Of a stretch of DNA of 64,000 bases, positions 36,646-47,636 are shown piece after piece. The position numbers were made by a program, and so were the translations under genes. Origin of the DNA: Pachyseris speciosa (taxonomy: Eukaryota > Cnidaria > Anthozoa > Scleractinia > Pachyseridae); NCBI GenBank assembly GCA_016490735.1, contig JAEMWC010000393.1, positions 25,001 to 89,000 of the forward strand. Direction: 5' to 3'. The stretch's first letter is position 1, and each line of letters opens with the position of its first letter. Below the pieces are notes generated by a model, which was not told the origin of the DNA, ran no database searches, and saw only the letters and a list, made by a program, of their open reading frames with translations.

Positions 36646-36972
36646 TCAAGTGAAAAAATCGCTCTGATTTTCTTTCTTTCGATGCGCTGACATTTTAGGG
36701 CTTCTAGCTCGCTTTTTAGTTGTCTCACTAGGACCACTGCAGCTATCTTCATGTTTTTTTAACCAGCCTTTGGTATGGTAAACCTTTTTGCATTTGAAAC
36801 ACTTAAATGAAACATGATCGTCATCTTCGCAATCGCTGGAGCCATCTGGCCTATTTATTCCTTCGCTGACTTCTTCGTCCACTTCATCCGCTCCGATTTC
36901 TTCAGTAAGGAAGCTTTCAAGGCCTTCTAGATCGAAATCGTCCCACTCTTCAAACAAATCTTCAATTTCCAT
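36646..36972 (-). CDS. hypothetical protein with an acidic N-terminus and one C2HC-type zinc finger
   Basis: A complete ATG-to-stop frame of 108 codons. Residues 1-50 are very acidic (E-E-W-D-D-F-D-L-E, D-E-V-D-E-E-V). At about 57-77 lies F-K-C-F-K-C-K-K-V-Y with a later H-x4-C, giving C-x2-C-x12-H-x4-C, a single zinc finger related to C2H2. A Lys/Arg-rich tail follows (K-K-R-A-R-S-P-K), likely a nuclear signal. This suggests a small nuclear protein, but I do not recognise a family. It may be a single-exon gene or the first exon of a larger one. It lies inside the 35.7-37.1 kb inverted-repeat segment and could belong to a mobile element. Confidence 0.5.
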   Translation of the reverse strand: MEIEDLFEEWDDFDLEGLESFLTEEIGADEVDEEVSEGINRPDGSSDCEDDDHVSFKCFKCKKVYHTKGWLKKHEDSCSGPSETTKKRARSPKMSAHRKKENQSDFFT

Positions 36973-37006
36973 CGCAAACTTAATTTTCAGAGTCGCAAAA
37001 AGCGAG

Positions 37007-37021
37007 ATTTATATGACGTCA
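37007..37021 (-). promoter_or_regulatory. CRE and TATA box upstream of the zinc-finger ORF
   Basis: On the minus strand TGACGTCA (37021-37014) runs directly into TATAAAT (37013-37007), 35 bases before the ATG at 36972. A full CRE palindrome touching a TATA box in the right orientation is a convincing core promoter, although it would give a very short leader. The partner arm on the left has only TGACGTAA and no TATA box. Confidence 0.5.
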
Positions 37022-37556
37022 CAAATTTCCACTCTGTTGCGGCCATGGCGTCAGCGCGTTTCATATCCAGTCTTTTTACGATCCATGTTTACCGTAAACT
37101 TACGTTTTTAATACTTCTTGAAATTATATATCCAAACGTCCTGGCAGCCAGCTAGCCCATATCGTTTACTCTTAAAATATTAATTCGCAGTTAATTCAAC
37201 AAACTGGCTTCAAATACCTCAAAATTTTGGATAAAGACTCATTAGAGTCACTAGATTATATTAGAGCTTCATGACAATTATACCCGGACAAGAATGACTT
37301 CTACTACAATGTAAACAAAACAGCTCATCCGAAAAGCCGAATGCTACAAATCTAACACCAACACCAGTGTTTTTTGGTGGTAACCGTGCAGCCAGCCCTC
37401 TTGGATCTCACAAACCATCAACATATTGAATTTATAACTGAAATTCAACATGCGAGAAACAGCAGAATTGAGTTGCGATACGCTGCACGGCTTCCGACAA
37501 GCGACGAAATGTTTATAAAACTTGGGCGTATCAGGAATAAAAATATCGGATCACTC

Positions 37557-37622
37557 ACCGTTTCTGGGAAACCAAAGTTTTAGCACTCGATAAAACTTGA
37601 CACGATTTTACTACCACTCGTT
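37557..37622 (-). repeat. conserved segment ending in a splice donor, copy 1
   Basis: On the minus strand AAAACGAGTGGTAGTAAAATC leads through GAGTGCTAAAACTTTGG to GAAACGGTGAGTGATCC. The same segment occurs on the + strand at 41355-41432. The shared end sits on a GGTGAGT donor-like site, which suggests a repeated 5' UTR exon or a transposon end. Confidence 0.5.
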
Positions 37623-37624
37623 TT

Positions 37625-38066
37625 AAGGTTTTGAGGTGCGGGTCTTTGGTGTCTTGTCAACTATGACTCGACCAGGAGAGGGTATTATCAAGTGGTGGAA
37701 AGGAGAGACAGAGCCACCCTTCTTCCAATATTAGCAAAATGTCTTCAGCCGGGAAGCGAAGTTTACACAGATGACTGGGGGGCTTATCAGGGCTTAGAAT
37801 GGCATCTCCCCAATCATGTTTCGCGTCATCGCATCGTAGTTCACTTTGATAACTTCGTGGATCCTACTAACGGGGTTCACACTCAAGAGGTCGAGTCTGC
37901 ATGGAACAACTTGAAGCTCGGGATCAAGAACCGTCGTGGAATAAGCACTGACGATCTGCAAGCATACTTGGACAACAGAATGTGGAGACAGTGGAGAGGA
38001 GGAGAAAGAGTAATAACAAATTTTCTACCCGTGTTGGCCTCGCAATTTAATGATTATGTGATATAA
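37625..38066 (+). pseudogene. Merlin-type (ISXO2-like) DDE transposase fragment, frameshifted
   Basis: The main frame (37692-38066) has V-V-E-R-R-D-R-A-T-L-L-P-I-L, then V-Y-T-D-D-W-G-A-Y with the second catalytic Asp, F-V-D-P-T-N-G-V-H-T-Q-E-V-E-S-A-W-N-N-L-K with the catalytic Glu, and W-R-Q-W-R near the end. This is the ISXO2-like/IS1016 fold that animals carry in Merlin transposons. The preceding V-R-V-F-G-V-L stretch (37640 onward) is in another frame, so at least one frameshift near 37680 separates it. The first catalytic Asp is not evident and the N-terminal part is missing. Terminal repeats were not found. Confidence 0.8.
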
Positions 38067-38266
38067 ATTTCCAAACCAAATTTCTCTTATTAAGCCTGCC
38101 AAATTTTGGGAGTGGGTGTTTCATTTTCAAGCCTTAAATCTCTGACTTTTGAGGGAAAATTCCACTGAAATTTGACAGAGATCTTGATAGATGATGGAAT
38201 TACATCATGATTGTCGTTTCATAGGCGGTGATATTTTATATTTTTTGTGTCGAGTTTTCTGATTGA

Positions 38267-38754
38267 GGGCCTCTTCATATGAGCCGGTTAGCGAGATCTC
38301 GTCTTACCACTAAATATATTCATTTGAAAGGGCGGGCTGGCCAAGGTTGCTGGGATCTCTGTTTCAAAGAGAGAGATATCGGTAACCGGGCTGGATTTGA
38401 ATTTGTGAACCGGGCTGAATTTGTGCCATATGGACAGTCTATCCCCGGTTACAGGTATAAAAATGATGCAATGCATTTTCGTCAATAGAACATTTTCACG
38501 ACTTCTTTTTTCTTCTATTTTAAATTCGGAATAATTTATTTTGAAAGTTAAAGTAAAGAAAAGGATTTTGATGTTTCTAGAACCGTTAAAAGCGAAAGAT
38601 TATCTCCAGACTTGTTCGTTAGATTTCACGTCGGAGTGGTCACGTGACCAATATTTATCTCGGTAACCAAGCTGTAGTGTCCCAAACGAAAAGATGACAA
38701 AATTCATCCCGCTAACCAAGCCAGTCCAGTTGTCGTGCTCATATGAAGAGGCCC
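38267..38754. mobile_element. MITE, Harbinger-like, 488 bp, TGA-flanked
   Basis: Inverted ends GGGCCTCTTCATATGAGC and GCTCATATGAAGAGGCCC are flanked by TGA on both sides (38264-38266, 38755-38757). Inner sequence is also partly self-complementary around AACCGGGCTG and GGTTACCG-like words. The end sequence resembles the TAA-flanked MITE at 51.75 kb, which suggests a shared Harbinger-type origin. Confidence 0.8.
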
Positions 38755-38759
38755 TGAGA

Positions 38760-39993
38760 AGAATGGTTTTATTACTTAGTGATAGAGGGCAACCTATTCT
38801 GTGATGTTGCAGAAGCAGATGTCTCATTTTCAAGAACCGTTGAAAATTATTGCCTTTAATAGGAGTAAAACCGCTATGAAACTTAGACTTTGAAGCGTCT
38901 GAAATTCTTCGTAAAGTTTAGTTTTGCAATTTTGCTCCTGTCACAGTATAACATACTAAGTTTATCTCCCTGGTGTATCAGTTTCTGAAGTTCTATATCC
39001 GTGATGAAAACTTGGACACAAAGGTGCTTATCATTTGTCAGAAAAATCCGGAAATTTCTGTTTGAAATCAAAGGGTAAGGTTATTTCCCGGAAAATCTTT
39101 ACGGAAATTGTGGACAACCTCCAAAGGTAGTCCTCTTTTTCCGTTCGGAACGGAATTTCGGAAAATTGATTACCATTTGAGCGAAACGTTCCGTTTCCAG
39201 GTCCTTTTGCGCCAGAAGAGTGAGTGCGCATGAGGGAACGCCTTGCAGTAGATGGTAAGCGCAAATCTTATCCCGTTGGTCGGTAAGTTCGGAAAATTGT
39301 TTACCATTATTCAACGGTCATTCCATCCAGATTCTTCTGACAAATGGTAAGCACCCAAAATTGCAGTATTTTCCGTCTCCTAAGAACGAACGAGTCCGCC
39401 AATGTATTAAAAAATCGACATTTTAATCACATTTTAATCACGCATGCAATTAGCAATAGACCGAGCATCTAATGTATCGATACATTTAGAATAAATATAT
39501 TTTAAATACATACTCGTAACGAGATTAAGTGTCCTGTGCGGTCTCATTGCAAACACAAGGCCAGGCGGGGGGAGGGGGGAAGGGTACTAAATAAAATTTA
39601 GTAGGGGAGGCTCCGCCCCGAGGTCCGACCCTTACCATTGTATGTACCATTTTTGATGGAAAAGGTACCCCTTTGGTATACCTTCCATTGACAAATGGTA
39701 TCCCTTTCGTATACCTAAAACAGGAAGTCTTCTGTCATTTTCACGTAATGTTCAATAATTTAAAACAGTACAGTCGTAAGGTATAGGGTGTTCGAAATAT
39801 TTTAATGAAAGGCCCTTTTGAAAACCTAAATGAAAGATTTCTCTACCCTATCATATACCAGTATATTTCGACTCGTGAAATCCCTACCCTTTCATATACC
39901 TGGAGCGTGAAAAAGAACCCCTTTCGGGCGCGGCCTCCCCGTATAGGCAAGACAACACAAGACAGGGATACAAGTTCCTGAAATTGATGGTCG

Positions 39994-39998
<5 letters not shown>
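38760..39998. other. no recognised gene
   Basis: Only short frames without recognisable domains. Repeated TATACC/GGTATA words around 39640-39720 and 39840-39900 (CCTTTCATATACC) suggest an old inverted repeat, but I could not define ends. Confidence 0.3.

Positions 39999-40054
<56 letters not shown>
39999..40054 (+). repeat. (TG)n microsatellite, about 28 units
   Basis: An uninterrupted TG run, then GAATGTGAATGTG. The antisense His-Thr ORFs are repeat translations. Confidence 0.95.
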
Positions 40055-40058
<4 letters not shown>

Positions 40059-40990
40059 TGAATGTGTACGTTTAATTTGTTTCTGCACTTCTCGTGGACT
40101 TTACCCTGCAAGCTGTGGCCCTTCGATTTTCCTAGTCTGGATGGCCATCTCTCTTTTTTTTGGATTTTTTTTTCGTGGTTTAATGCCGTAAATTTTCTCA
40201 TTTGGGTTACTTCACTTGTTTGAAAGTTATCGCATTAATTGCCAGTATACGGATTTGTAGCACAGAGTTAGTACCATAGACTATTATCAAAACAAATAAT
40301 TTTAAGTACGATTTATATTAAATTGTAGTATAGGAAGGGAGTGCAGTGTTTTTCTTTTTACCAAACACCATCGACCCTGGTCGAGTTGCAATTTTTTTTA
40401 GCGGTGCATACTTAAGTAATAGCTGTACGTGTTTTCGTTTTCATTAACTAACTAATAATATTAGGCTGATTTACTTAAATAATCAAGTCATCGACTCATG
40501 TATGGATGACGCCTTTCAATGAGGGAATCGTTGTCATTTATAGCGTTGTTGAAGTAGAGAGATCACTTTCTGATCTCGAAACTCCTTTCTTTTCTTTGAT
40601 AAGTTACTTCAAGCAATACAGTTGAGCAATTTCTGGTAAACCCCGAGATTATATTTTTTGGTGAACATTGCATCTGAGATGGATGTATAATTTCTGCTAT
40701 GGAGTTGTTTGTTGAAGTTTATACAGGGCAATTTGAAAAGATTCCACTAGTTTGTCGATTGTTGATTCTAGAAAAAAAAAACGTTCTTTCTTAAATAGGA
40801 AAGAAGAAAAGTAGATGAGATGCAATAACCTTGCATGTCTGTTATTTTCATCTCGGTACAGCTCGTTCACATTTACCTCCATTTCGTTCTGGTGGGTCTT
40901 CCTTTCATCATTTTTTTGGTATACAGAATAACAGAAAAGAATGCTATTACAACGTACGGTGACCGAAAGGAATAACATGATAGGATTTAC
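40055..40990. other. no recognised gene
   Basis: AT-rich sequence with short open frames only. The distal part of the minus-strand frame ending at 40697 lies beyond a splice-donor-like site and is probably intron. Confidence 0.3.
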
Positions 40991-40996
40991 ACTTAC

Positions 40997-41206
40997 CATT
41001 TTGCGTTTTCTTCTGTGCATGGTAGAATTGTTTTCAACTTCATTCAAATAATAGATTCGCTTACACGCGTGACACCACTTGCTGCCTGGTCGATAGTTTT
41101 GCTTTCTCTCCCCATAATTATCGAACACAGCATAAAGTCGAACTGGAATGACTGGAAGTTGTTTTGTGTGCACGTCAAGTAGAAGCGACGAACAGTGATT
41201 GTCCTG
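40997..41206 (-). CDS. candidate exon with a Cys/His cluster
   Basis: On the minus strand an open stretch of 70 codons runs from a weak CAG acceptor (41207) to a strong M/GTAAGT donor (40996). It encodes L-P-V-I-P-V-R-L-Y-A-V-F-D-N-Y-G-E-R-K, W-C-H-A-C-K-R-I-Y-Y-L and M-H-R-R-K-R-K. The C-H-A-C with a later His could bind zinc. Codon content and the donor argue for a real exon, but no family is recognised and the flanking exons were not found. The acceptor side touches a 19-bp tandem repeat. Confidence 0.3.
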
Positions 41207-41217
41207 TCCCACGATCG

Positions 41218-41331
41218 ATTCGATTTTAGAAAAGGGACTCGATTTTACAAACGATACTCGATTTCATAAAAGTGACTCGATTGTAGAAACTAGACTCGAT
41301 CTCACAAATGAGACTCGATTATAGCAACGTG
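41218..41331 (+). repeat. 19-bp minisatellite, six diverged units
   Basis: Units start ACTCGATT(T/C/G/A) at 41237, 41256, 41275, 41294 and 41313, with a first copy ATTCGATTTT at 41218. The period is a constant 19 bp and only the ACTCGAT core is strictly kept. Confidence 0.85.
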
Positions 41332-41354
41332 TGACGTATTGCGCAAAAGTAAAA

Positions 41355-41432
41355 CGAGTGGTAGTAAAATCGTGTCAAGTTGTATCGAGTGCTAAAACTT
41401 TGGTTTCCCAGAAACGGTGAGTGATCCAAAAT
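41355..41432 (+). repeat. conserved segment ending in a splice donor, copy 2
   Basis: Same 70-odd bases as 37557-37622 in the opposite orientation, again ending AAACGGTGAGTGATCC. It lies just downstream of the 19-bp repeat. Confidence 0.5.
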
Positions 41433-42224
41433 GGATAAATCTCTTGATGCTGTTACTCTAAAGAGGTACTTATAATCCACAAATCTATCAAAGCATGATT
41501 TTTATTCAGTTGACCAGAGGTGATCTTAAGCCACACACTCTGTCAGACGGAATGAGCAAGGTGTTAAATCTCTAGCTACTACACACACGAGAAAACAATG
41601 CACTCGGCTGTAGTATTTTGGATGAACAATACTTAATCATGAATCTCACTGTTCCAAGAACGTTACTGCGGTACACTTTATTACTCACCGCTTTGGCAAA
41701 ACCTTACTTTCAACAGAAACCGACAGAAAATGTCAGGATTGAAGCGACTGGAAAGGGAAAATGAATACAGAAGTCGCTTCCGGCTATCCTTTGCTTGATC
41801 AAAATATAATAATTGTCGAAATAAGCGACGATGATTTCAGCTTCACACCCGAAGTGATACGAGGAGGACAGACCTACAGATTTTAGTAACTTATCCACAG
41901 CGAATTTACCGGTTTATTTTTAATGTAATCTATTTCCATTTCATGCCAGCATACTAATTTTATTTTGCTTGGCCAACAAACTACATCAAACATAAACATT
42001 AAGTTTTCTCTTCGTCAAATAAACCATAAAAGCTGAGTCTTTCGAAAGCCTCCTCGCGGAGTAACTCAAAAACCTTCTTTCCAATGAACTCGGATAAAAC
42101 CGGTACCTCAGTTGCTTTCTGACGGTTATTACTGAATCAGCCATACAATTTTGGCCATCAGAGTGTCATAGGATAGCAAGCCTCATTCAAGTCCGGTTCC
42201 AAGTCAAGAATGGTTTGTTGTTAA
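41433..42224. other. no recognised gene
   Basis: Short frames only and no repeat structure noted. Confidence 0.3.
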
Positions 42225-42476
42225 AGGTAAAGGTAAAGGTAAAGAAACTTTATTTATACACAGTTAAGATTTAAAGCTGCAAGCTTGTGGGGCCGTGTGG
42301 GAGAAATGTTGGTTTTTGAGGAGAGGGGAAAACCGGAGTACCAGGAGAAAAACCTCTCGGAACAGAGTAGAGGACCAGCAAACTCAGGCCACTTATGACG
42401 CCGAGCCCGGGTATCGAACCCGGGACACACTGGTGGAAGGCGAGCACTCTCACCACTGCGCCAACCCTGCTCCCCC
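42225..42476 (-). mobile_element. tRNA-derived SINE with AAAGGT-type tail
   Basis: The minus strand has the A-box head GGGAGCAGGGTTGGCGCAG, B box GGGTTCGATACCCGGG and the TTCTCCTGGTACTCCGG body block. Its 3' end is different from the 27.1- and 45.6-kb copies: it runs CACAAGCTTGCAGCTTTAAA ... AATAAAGTTTC into CTTTAC repeats (AAAGGT on the + strand). Confidence 0.8.
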
Positions 42477-45400
42477 AATTTCAATTTTAGTCGAATTAAT
42501 CCTCCCCGCCGAATGAAAAGCGACAGAAAAAAAAAATGCCACTTGGAAACTGAAATCATGCTACACGTTTACTGTCAACACTTGCAATTGTTGTTAGGCT
42601 TCTTTAGCAAACAATTTAAGTCACAGAAATGTTTAGGCAAAACACACTTAACTCTCCCAATTTCCGAGAGATTGTCTACTTTCCGAAAATGCTATCTGGT
42701 CATATTTTGCATATCAAACGACAGCGTTGTCCCTCCGAAAGAAAAGGAATTAATTTCCCAGTGGTGGCCAGTTTCATAAAAGAAAATTCAAGCTTTGATC
42801 ACAATTTTATCCTGATTTCTCACGTGAAATAGTCCTCGCCAAATCAAACTGTTGAGAGCTCCTGAAAATCAAAGCAAGCCGTAATCTTCGTTCATGTGTA
42901 AGAGCGCCTATGGCTGGATATGAGTGGAGTTTAATTAAGGTTTTGGCCCAGAGCACCAGATTAACTAGACAGCTATATTAATTGCATCTGATACAAACGT
43001 CTTGGGCAAATTTTAGAACAGTGTAAGCGATCAGTCGATAGTGTAGCATATAAAAAGTGATAAAAATAGATTTTAATACTTTAAAAACTACTGGATTGAA
43101 CATTGTGGGAGTTCACAATTATTGAGGGTGTCTGATTTGCTGAGTTCAAGAAATCAATGCGAAAGTGGATAATTTTAATTCCACAAAAAAGTGTCTTCAA
43201 CAAGTGAGTAAAGGAAAACAGCAGACAAATGAGCATAGAGACACACATAAACAATCGATATGTGTAGCTGCATGGTGACTAAAACCGGGTATCTATTCAA
43301 CAAGTTGCGGGGTTAGGTTTAGCAATCAGTAATTGAAAGCAATTCAATCAATTAAAAAAACAACTGTATTATGCATTAGGTACTACCGCATCAATTCTTC
43401 AATTAAAATCTCATCGAAAGATCACTGTCAAATTACACAAGAAACCAAACAGGCGAGATACCAAGATGATTTGCAACACTGATCGAAAACGAAACCGAGT
43501 AACTAAAAAGTACTGTGGCAGCACTGCCAGTAAGTAGCAGATTCAACTGAGATGCACGGAACAAGGGTTCAAGGTTTCTTTTCACCTATCATATATCACT
43601 CTTAATCGAAGTTACTCACTCGTCTTGTCCTGAAATGATATTCGTTTAATACAGACTTTGTCTTTGTCCTCTTGCAAGAAAAATAAAATGCCATTATGAA
43701 ATTCAAACTGTGCTACAAATTTACTGCCAATACTAGTGTTTGATGTTAACTGTGCAGTCTTCTTGTTGAGAAAGATGCATCCAAACCAAAAATCTCGAGC
43801 AAAAATTAGCTTACTGATTACAAGCGCCGTAGAAGAGTAATTGAAATCGATACAAAAACAAACTCAATAACCATCTGTATTCTCCATTGATTGGGACTGA
43901 ATACCTTTCAATGCTGTTCAAAGCATTTTCACTAAAAACTAAACCAATCAACAAAAAGCCAGGAAGCCATTGTAGCAGAATCAACCTTAGAAAACGAAAG
44001 AATCATTTCAGGTAGTCACACACTTTACCAAAAGCTGCATGTGAAAGAGGTTTGATAACTATTTTCATCCAGGGGTGCTATCGATATGTACTCACCCACC
44101 CCTCTCGCACTTCATGGCCGGACAGTAAAAGAAACGATTGAAAAAGAATAGTGATGTGTACCCCTAATTCTTGTGACCTGATTCGGTAATAAATTCGATG
44201 AAACGTTTTCTTTTTTTGTTCATCAGGTACTATGTTAAATTCTTCCGGCTTAGTGATCGTAACATTAAATGAAACTTTCAGTAAGACTGCTTGCGCAGCT
44301 GGTACAATATGCTCTAGCCAATGCTTTTTGTCCCTTTACGACGAAAACTTAACAGATCACTGTGGTTACCGATAAAGCTTCTATCTCTGTCCTGTCAGGG
44401 TCATAAGTACTGTTATCTGGTATTCAGTTACTGTTCCATATTAGTCTGCACTCTTCTACATGTCATACCAAAGTGATCTGAATTCTGATTGGTTTATCAT
44501 GTCGTTTAAATCTGTTGTAGTTGGTCGGAGTAATTAATTTGGTTTTGGTTTTACGACAGTCAATTGAAAATCGCTCTAACAATTCAGTTAAGTGGTGTTT
44601 GGAATTTATTGCGCAAACTCCGACATCAGCTGCCTTTTACAAGCCAGTCTAGCTTTTCACCATGCACCAAAGTGTGCATCACGGGGAAATGTGTTCCAAT
44701 TCCTGCCACAGCAAAGCTCGTCCTTGCAAGGCGAGTTGTTCAGTCAGAGCGTCCACACTGAGAGCGCTCAGCAGGTCCTGAAAAAGCAAGTATTAAGTCA
44801 CGTTCTTTGGATAAGTTTCCGTGTTTTTAAAATGGATAAGACAGCGAACGCGGGCAAAAACCGCCTCCCGCGAGGAGTCGCGACACGCGGGAGGCAATCA
44901 ATCCCTAAGAAACGGTAGGGACCAATCGTAGTTTAGATGATCAAGGAATGGATGTTCATCATTTTCAGCACTATTTACAGCTAGATGAGTACACTAAACA
45001 GATTCCTGACCAAGACTCCTGGGCCAAATTGTTCAAAGAGCGATTACGCTTACCCATGGTTAGTTATTTCTGAAAATCTTTCCACATTGTTAAGTAATAT
45101 TAATTAAACTTTCAACGAGCACGATGAAACCCCTCCAAATAGCTCCGAGGGATATTGGATGCCTTGTGAAGTTTGCCTAATGTAGTGATTGTTCACCAAT
45201 CATCCCGGGCAATCACAGACAAAAAGTTAACTGTTTAACCCTAACAACTGAAGATCACTGCTAAGCCCCAAACATTATTTTCTGTTTCACTGCGGCAGTC
45301 TGTTCTTTCAATTCTCTGTCTATAAAAAATGGTTCCCAGGGTATCAAGTAAGAAATGACACTCAGAAACATTGAAAATAGGAATATCACTGGCTGAAAAA

Positions 45401-45574
45401 GAGGAAAACATAGGAATTGTCGCCACCAATAGAAGAAAAATTTGAACACTTTCTTTGAATTGTATCCTCTTAACACTCCCAACAGCAACTCTGTTCCACA
45501 ACCCAATGCTTTAATATTTAACAGAATTTATGACATGCAACCTCAATATATTCGTACAAATATGCCGGCATTAC
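42477..45574. other. no recognised gene
   Basis: Three kilobases with short open frames and no recognisable domain. A diverged repeat pair may exist (GCTACACGTTTACTGTCAACAC at 42561 and GCTACAAATTTACTGCCAATAC near 43714, each followed by similar GTTAACTG/GTTAGGC words), and a short GCCTCCCGCG/CGCGGGAGGC hairpin lies at 44866-44899. Confidence 0.35.
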
Positions 45575-45716
45575 CATAATTAATAATTAATAATTAATAA
45601 TTTAGAACTTATATAGCGCATTTTCCATGTGTATATGTTCAAATGCGCTTTACAAGCAGATGAAATTGGAATTTGGAAATGTTGGTTTTTGTGGAGAGGG
45701 AAAACCGGAGTACCCG

Positions 45717-45760
<44 letters not shown>

Positions 45761-45848
45761 AACCCACATATGACGTCGAGTCCGGGAATCGAACCCGGGC
45801 CACATTGGTGGAAGGCGAGTGCTCTCACCACTGCGCCATCCCTGCTCC
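45575..45848 (-). mobile_element. tRNA-derived SINE
   Basis: The minus strand carries the clearest head of the family (GGGAGCAGGGATGGCGCAG; B box GGGTTCGATTCCCGG), the TTTCTCCGGGTACTCCGG block, and the GTAAAGCGCATTTG ... ATATAAGTTCTAAA 3' end with an ATTATTA-type tail (45575-45601). It is close to the copy at 27.1 kb but lacks that copy's extra internal stretch. Confidence 0.85.
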
Positions 45849-45952
45849 CTTATAATTATAAGGCAAACAAATGTTACCACTTATGTAATTGAGCACAACT
45901 CTTCCTACTACAATATTAATATTATCATTTTCTTCTCACATATACAGTACAC

Positions 45953-46082
45953 CTGTTTGTTGGCATAAATGGTATCAGACAAAGAAAATATTTTAATCTT
46001 TTCCCCGCCATTATCTTTTCAAGTTCTGCGCGGACCCCACCAGTGCTCTCATCGTTGGTGCTATCAGTCAAAAAGATCACAC
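45953..46082 (-). CDS. candidate exon, weak von Willebrand A-like strand
   Basis: A TTTTCCTCTCGCAG acceptor is followed by V-I-F-L-T-D-S-T-N-D-E-S, then G-V-R-A-E-L-E-K-I-M-A-G-K-R and a hydrophobic end before a CAG/GTGTAC donor. The hydrophobic strand ending in T-D followed by an amphipathic helix resembles the MIDAS-region strand of a vWA domain, but 43 residues are too few to be sure. Both splice signals are in place. Confidence 0.25.
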
Positions 46083-46177
46083 CTGCGAGAGGAAAAATGA
46101 ACCCACGTTAATGTGTATGACAGTCTTCAGTTGATAAATAACAAATGAATACACTTAGGGTTCTCAAAGAAACCTTG

Positions 46178-47240
46178 AAGTTCTACTATATGCTGACGAC
46201 ACAGTTATGCTCTTTGCTTCTGAAACTTCTATTGAGCTAGAAGCATCCCTAACAGTGACATGAATTGTATTTCCTCGTGGATGCAAGATAACCTTTTTTT
46301 AAACCTGAGCAAAACTAAATATGTAATTTATGGATCATACCAAAGAATTAAGCGGAAAGATAGCATACGTTTATCCTGCAATGGATCTCCCTTGGCGGAA
46401 TCACAGTCCTTTAAATATCTCGATGTTGCGATTGATCAGCACTTGAGCTTTAACAACCATATTGAGCACATAGTTAACAAGGTCTCCAGGAAATTGGGCG
46501 TTTTTAGGCGTTTGAGAATTTCTCCTACCATGGCTGCAGCTGAACGCATCTACAAAACAACGATCGTACCAGTTTTTGGATATTGTGATGTGGCATGGCA
46601 TGGGTGTGGAAAAGTGAATTGAACTCTGATACCCTTGAGAGTCTGCAGCATCGAGTTGTGAAGTTCGATTTTCCCAAACTCTGGTTTACATACTAAAGAG
46701 CTGATCGCTGCTTTGGGTCTTGTACCATTAACTAATAGGCCAAAGCTTCATATTCTCTCGTTAACTAGAAAATGCCTTGACAGTCTAGTACCACCTTATC
46801 TAAATAATTATTTTAATCTAAATACCTCTTTACACACAGTTGTGACTAGACACTGTAATGATATTCATATTCCCAAATGAAGTTAACCTGGATGTCACTA
46901 AGAGATCTTTTTGTTTTGCCGGAGCAACGGAATTTAATAGCTTCCACCGCCATATCATAACAACGGAACACCCCAGTGAATTTTTAAGGCTGACGTTCTC
47001 CAAAGACTTTCTTTATTACCATAATTGTGTATATTTTAGCATTTTTAGATTTTCAGATTATCGATTCTTAAACCTTTTTACCCCTTTTCGTATTTTGATA
47101 GCAATCTTTTATATGTATTTTAATTACAGGACCTCCTTTAATACCACAGTTTGTTACACTGATGGGGTAATCCTGTTTAAATATTTTTCTTATTATTCTT
47201 CTTATTTATTTCTTTTACTTTATTTTATTTTTTGGTGTTC
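46178..47240 (+). mobile_element. 5'-truncated LINE reverse transcriptase fragment, frameshifted
   Basis: Starts within the RT at V-L-L-Y-A-D-D-T-V (the catalytic Y-A-D-D), shifts frame near 46258, then reads S-W-M-Q-D-N-L-F-L-N-L-S-K-T-K, K-Y-L-D-V-A-I-D and G-Y-C-D-V-A-W-H. Stops and further shifts follow until a last L-D-V-T-K-R-S-F-C-F-A-G-A block near 46880-46930. An AT-rich 3' UTR goes to about 47240. The fingers, palm start and endonuclease are missing. The family differs from the F-A-D-D LINEs at 2.7 and 9.2 kb. Confidence 0.85.
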
Positions 47241-47253
47241 ATCTTCAATTAAG

Positions 47254-47636
47254 CCCCCTTCAGTGAAGCCCCAGTACTGAGTGAAGATACATGTATCTAT
47301 TACCCTAACTGTTCAGATCATAATTACACGTGTTATATTTCCTGTGTTGTAAGCGGGGAGAATTTGTTTAAACATCAAGATAACACAACCAGAAGATCCA
47401 TTCTCATACCCTGTTTGCTTAATGAACTAGTAAAACCAAAGGGAGAAGTACAGCCTGTAAAGGCACTTTCCAGTGCTGCTAAAGTTGCTTTATATTTAAT
47501 TGTATATTTTTCACTGAATGATATCATTGTTAACAATAAGCCTCATTATGGGTCTTGGCCCTGTGGGCAAATGATGGACTTAGTGTTCGAAGGGCATAAA
47601 ATTAATGATGATTTTCCCTTAGGTGTGTGTTTATGA
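47254..47636 (+). CDS. candidate terminal exon, unknown protein
   Basis: A long pyrimidine tract and CAATTAAG acceptor precede a frame open for about 127 codons to TGA at 47634-47636. It encodes E-D-T-C-I-Y-Y-P-N-C, Y-T-C-Y-I-S-C, N-E-L-V-K-P-K-G-E-V and S-W-P-C-G-Q-M-M-D-L. Residue use looks like protein and the Cys-rich start hints at an extracellular part. I recognise no family. It ends 16 bases before the THAP transposon relic and begins just after a LINE tail, so it could also be part of a mobile element. Confidence 0.3.

Larger units (their letters stand above)
35700..37090. repeat. inverted-repeat-bounded segment carrying a zinc-finger ORF
   Basis: A perfect 22-bp inverted pair (35704-35725 and 37065-37086, core ATGGATCGTAAAAAGACTGG) faces inward. 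About 90 bp further in, a second pair matches imperfectly: CGCATCCGAGTGGAAATTC at 35793 and its partner, near 37022-37044, reading CGCAACAGAGTGGAAATTT. Each arm leads inward to an ATG: a 40-codon hydrophobic frame on the + strand at 35837, and the zinc-finger ORF on the minus strand at 36972. A 1.39-kb element with two inward-facing genes is one reading. Two copies of one promoter region is another. Confidence 0.5.

Noticed and set aside
39884..40201. His-Thr repeat proteins near 40 kb
   Set aside because: Antisense translation of the TG microsatellite.
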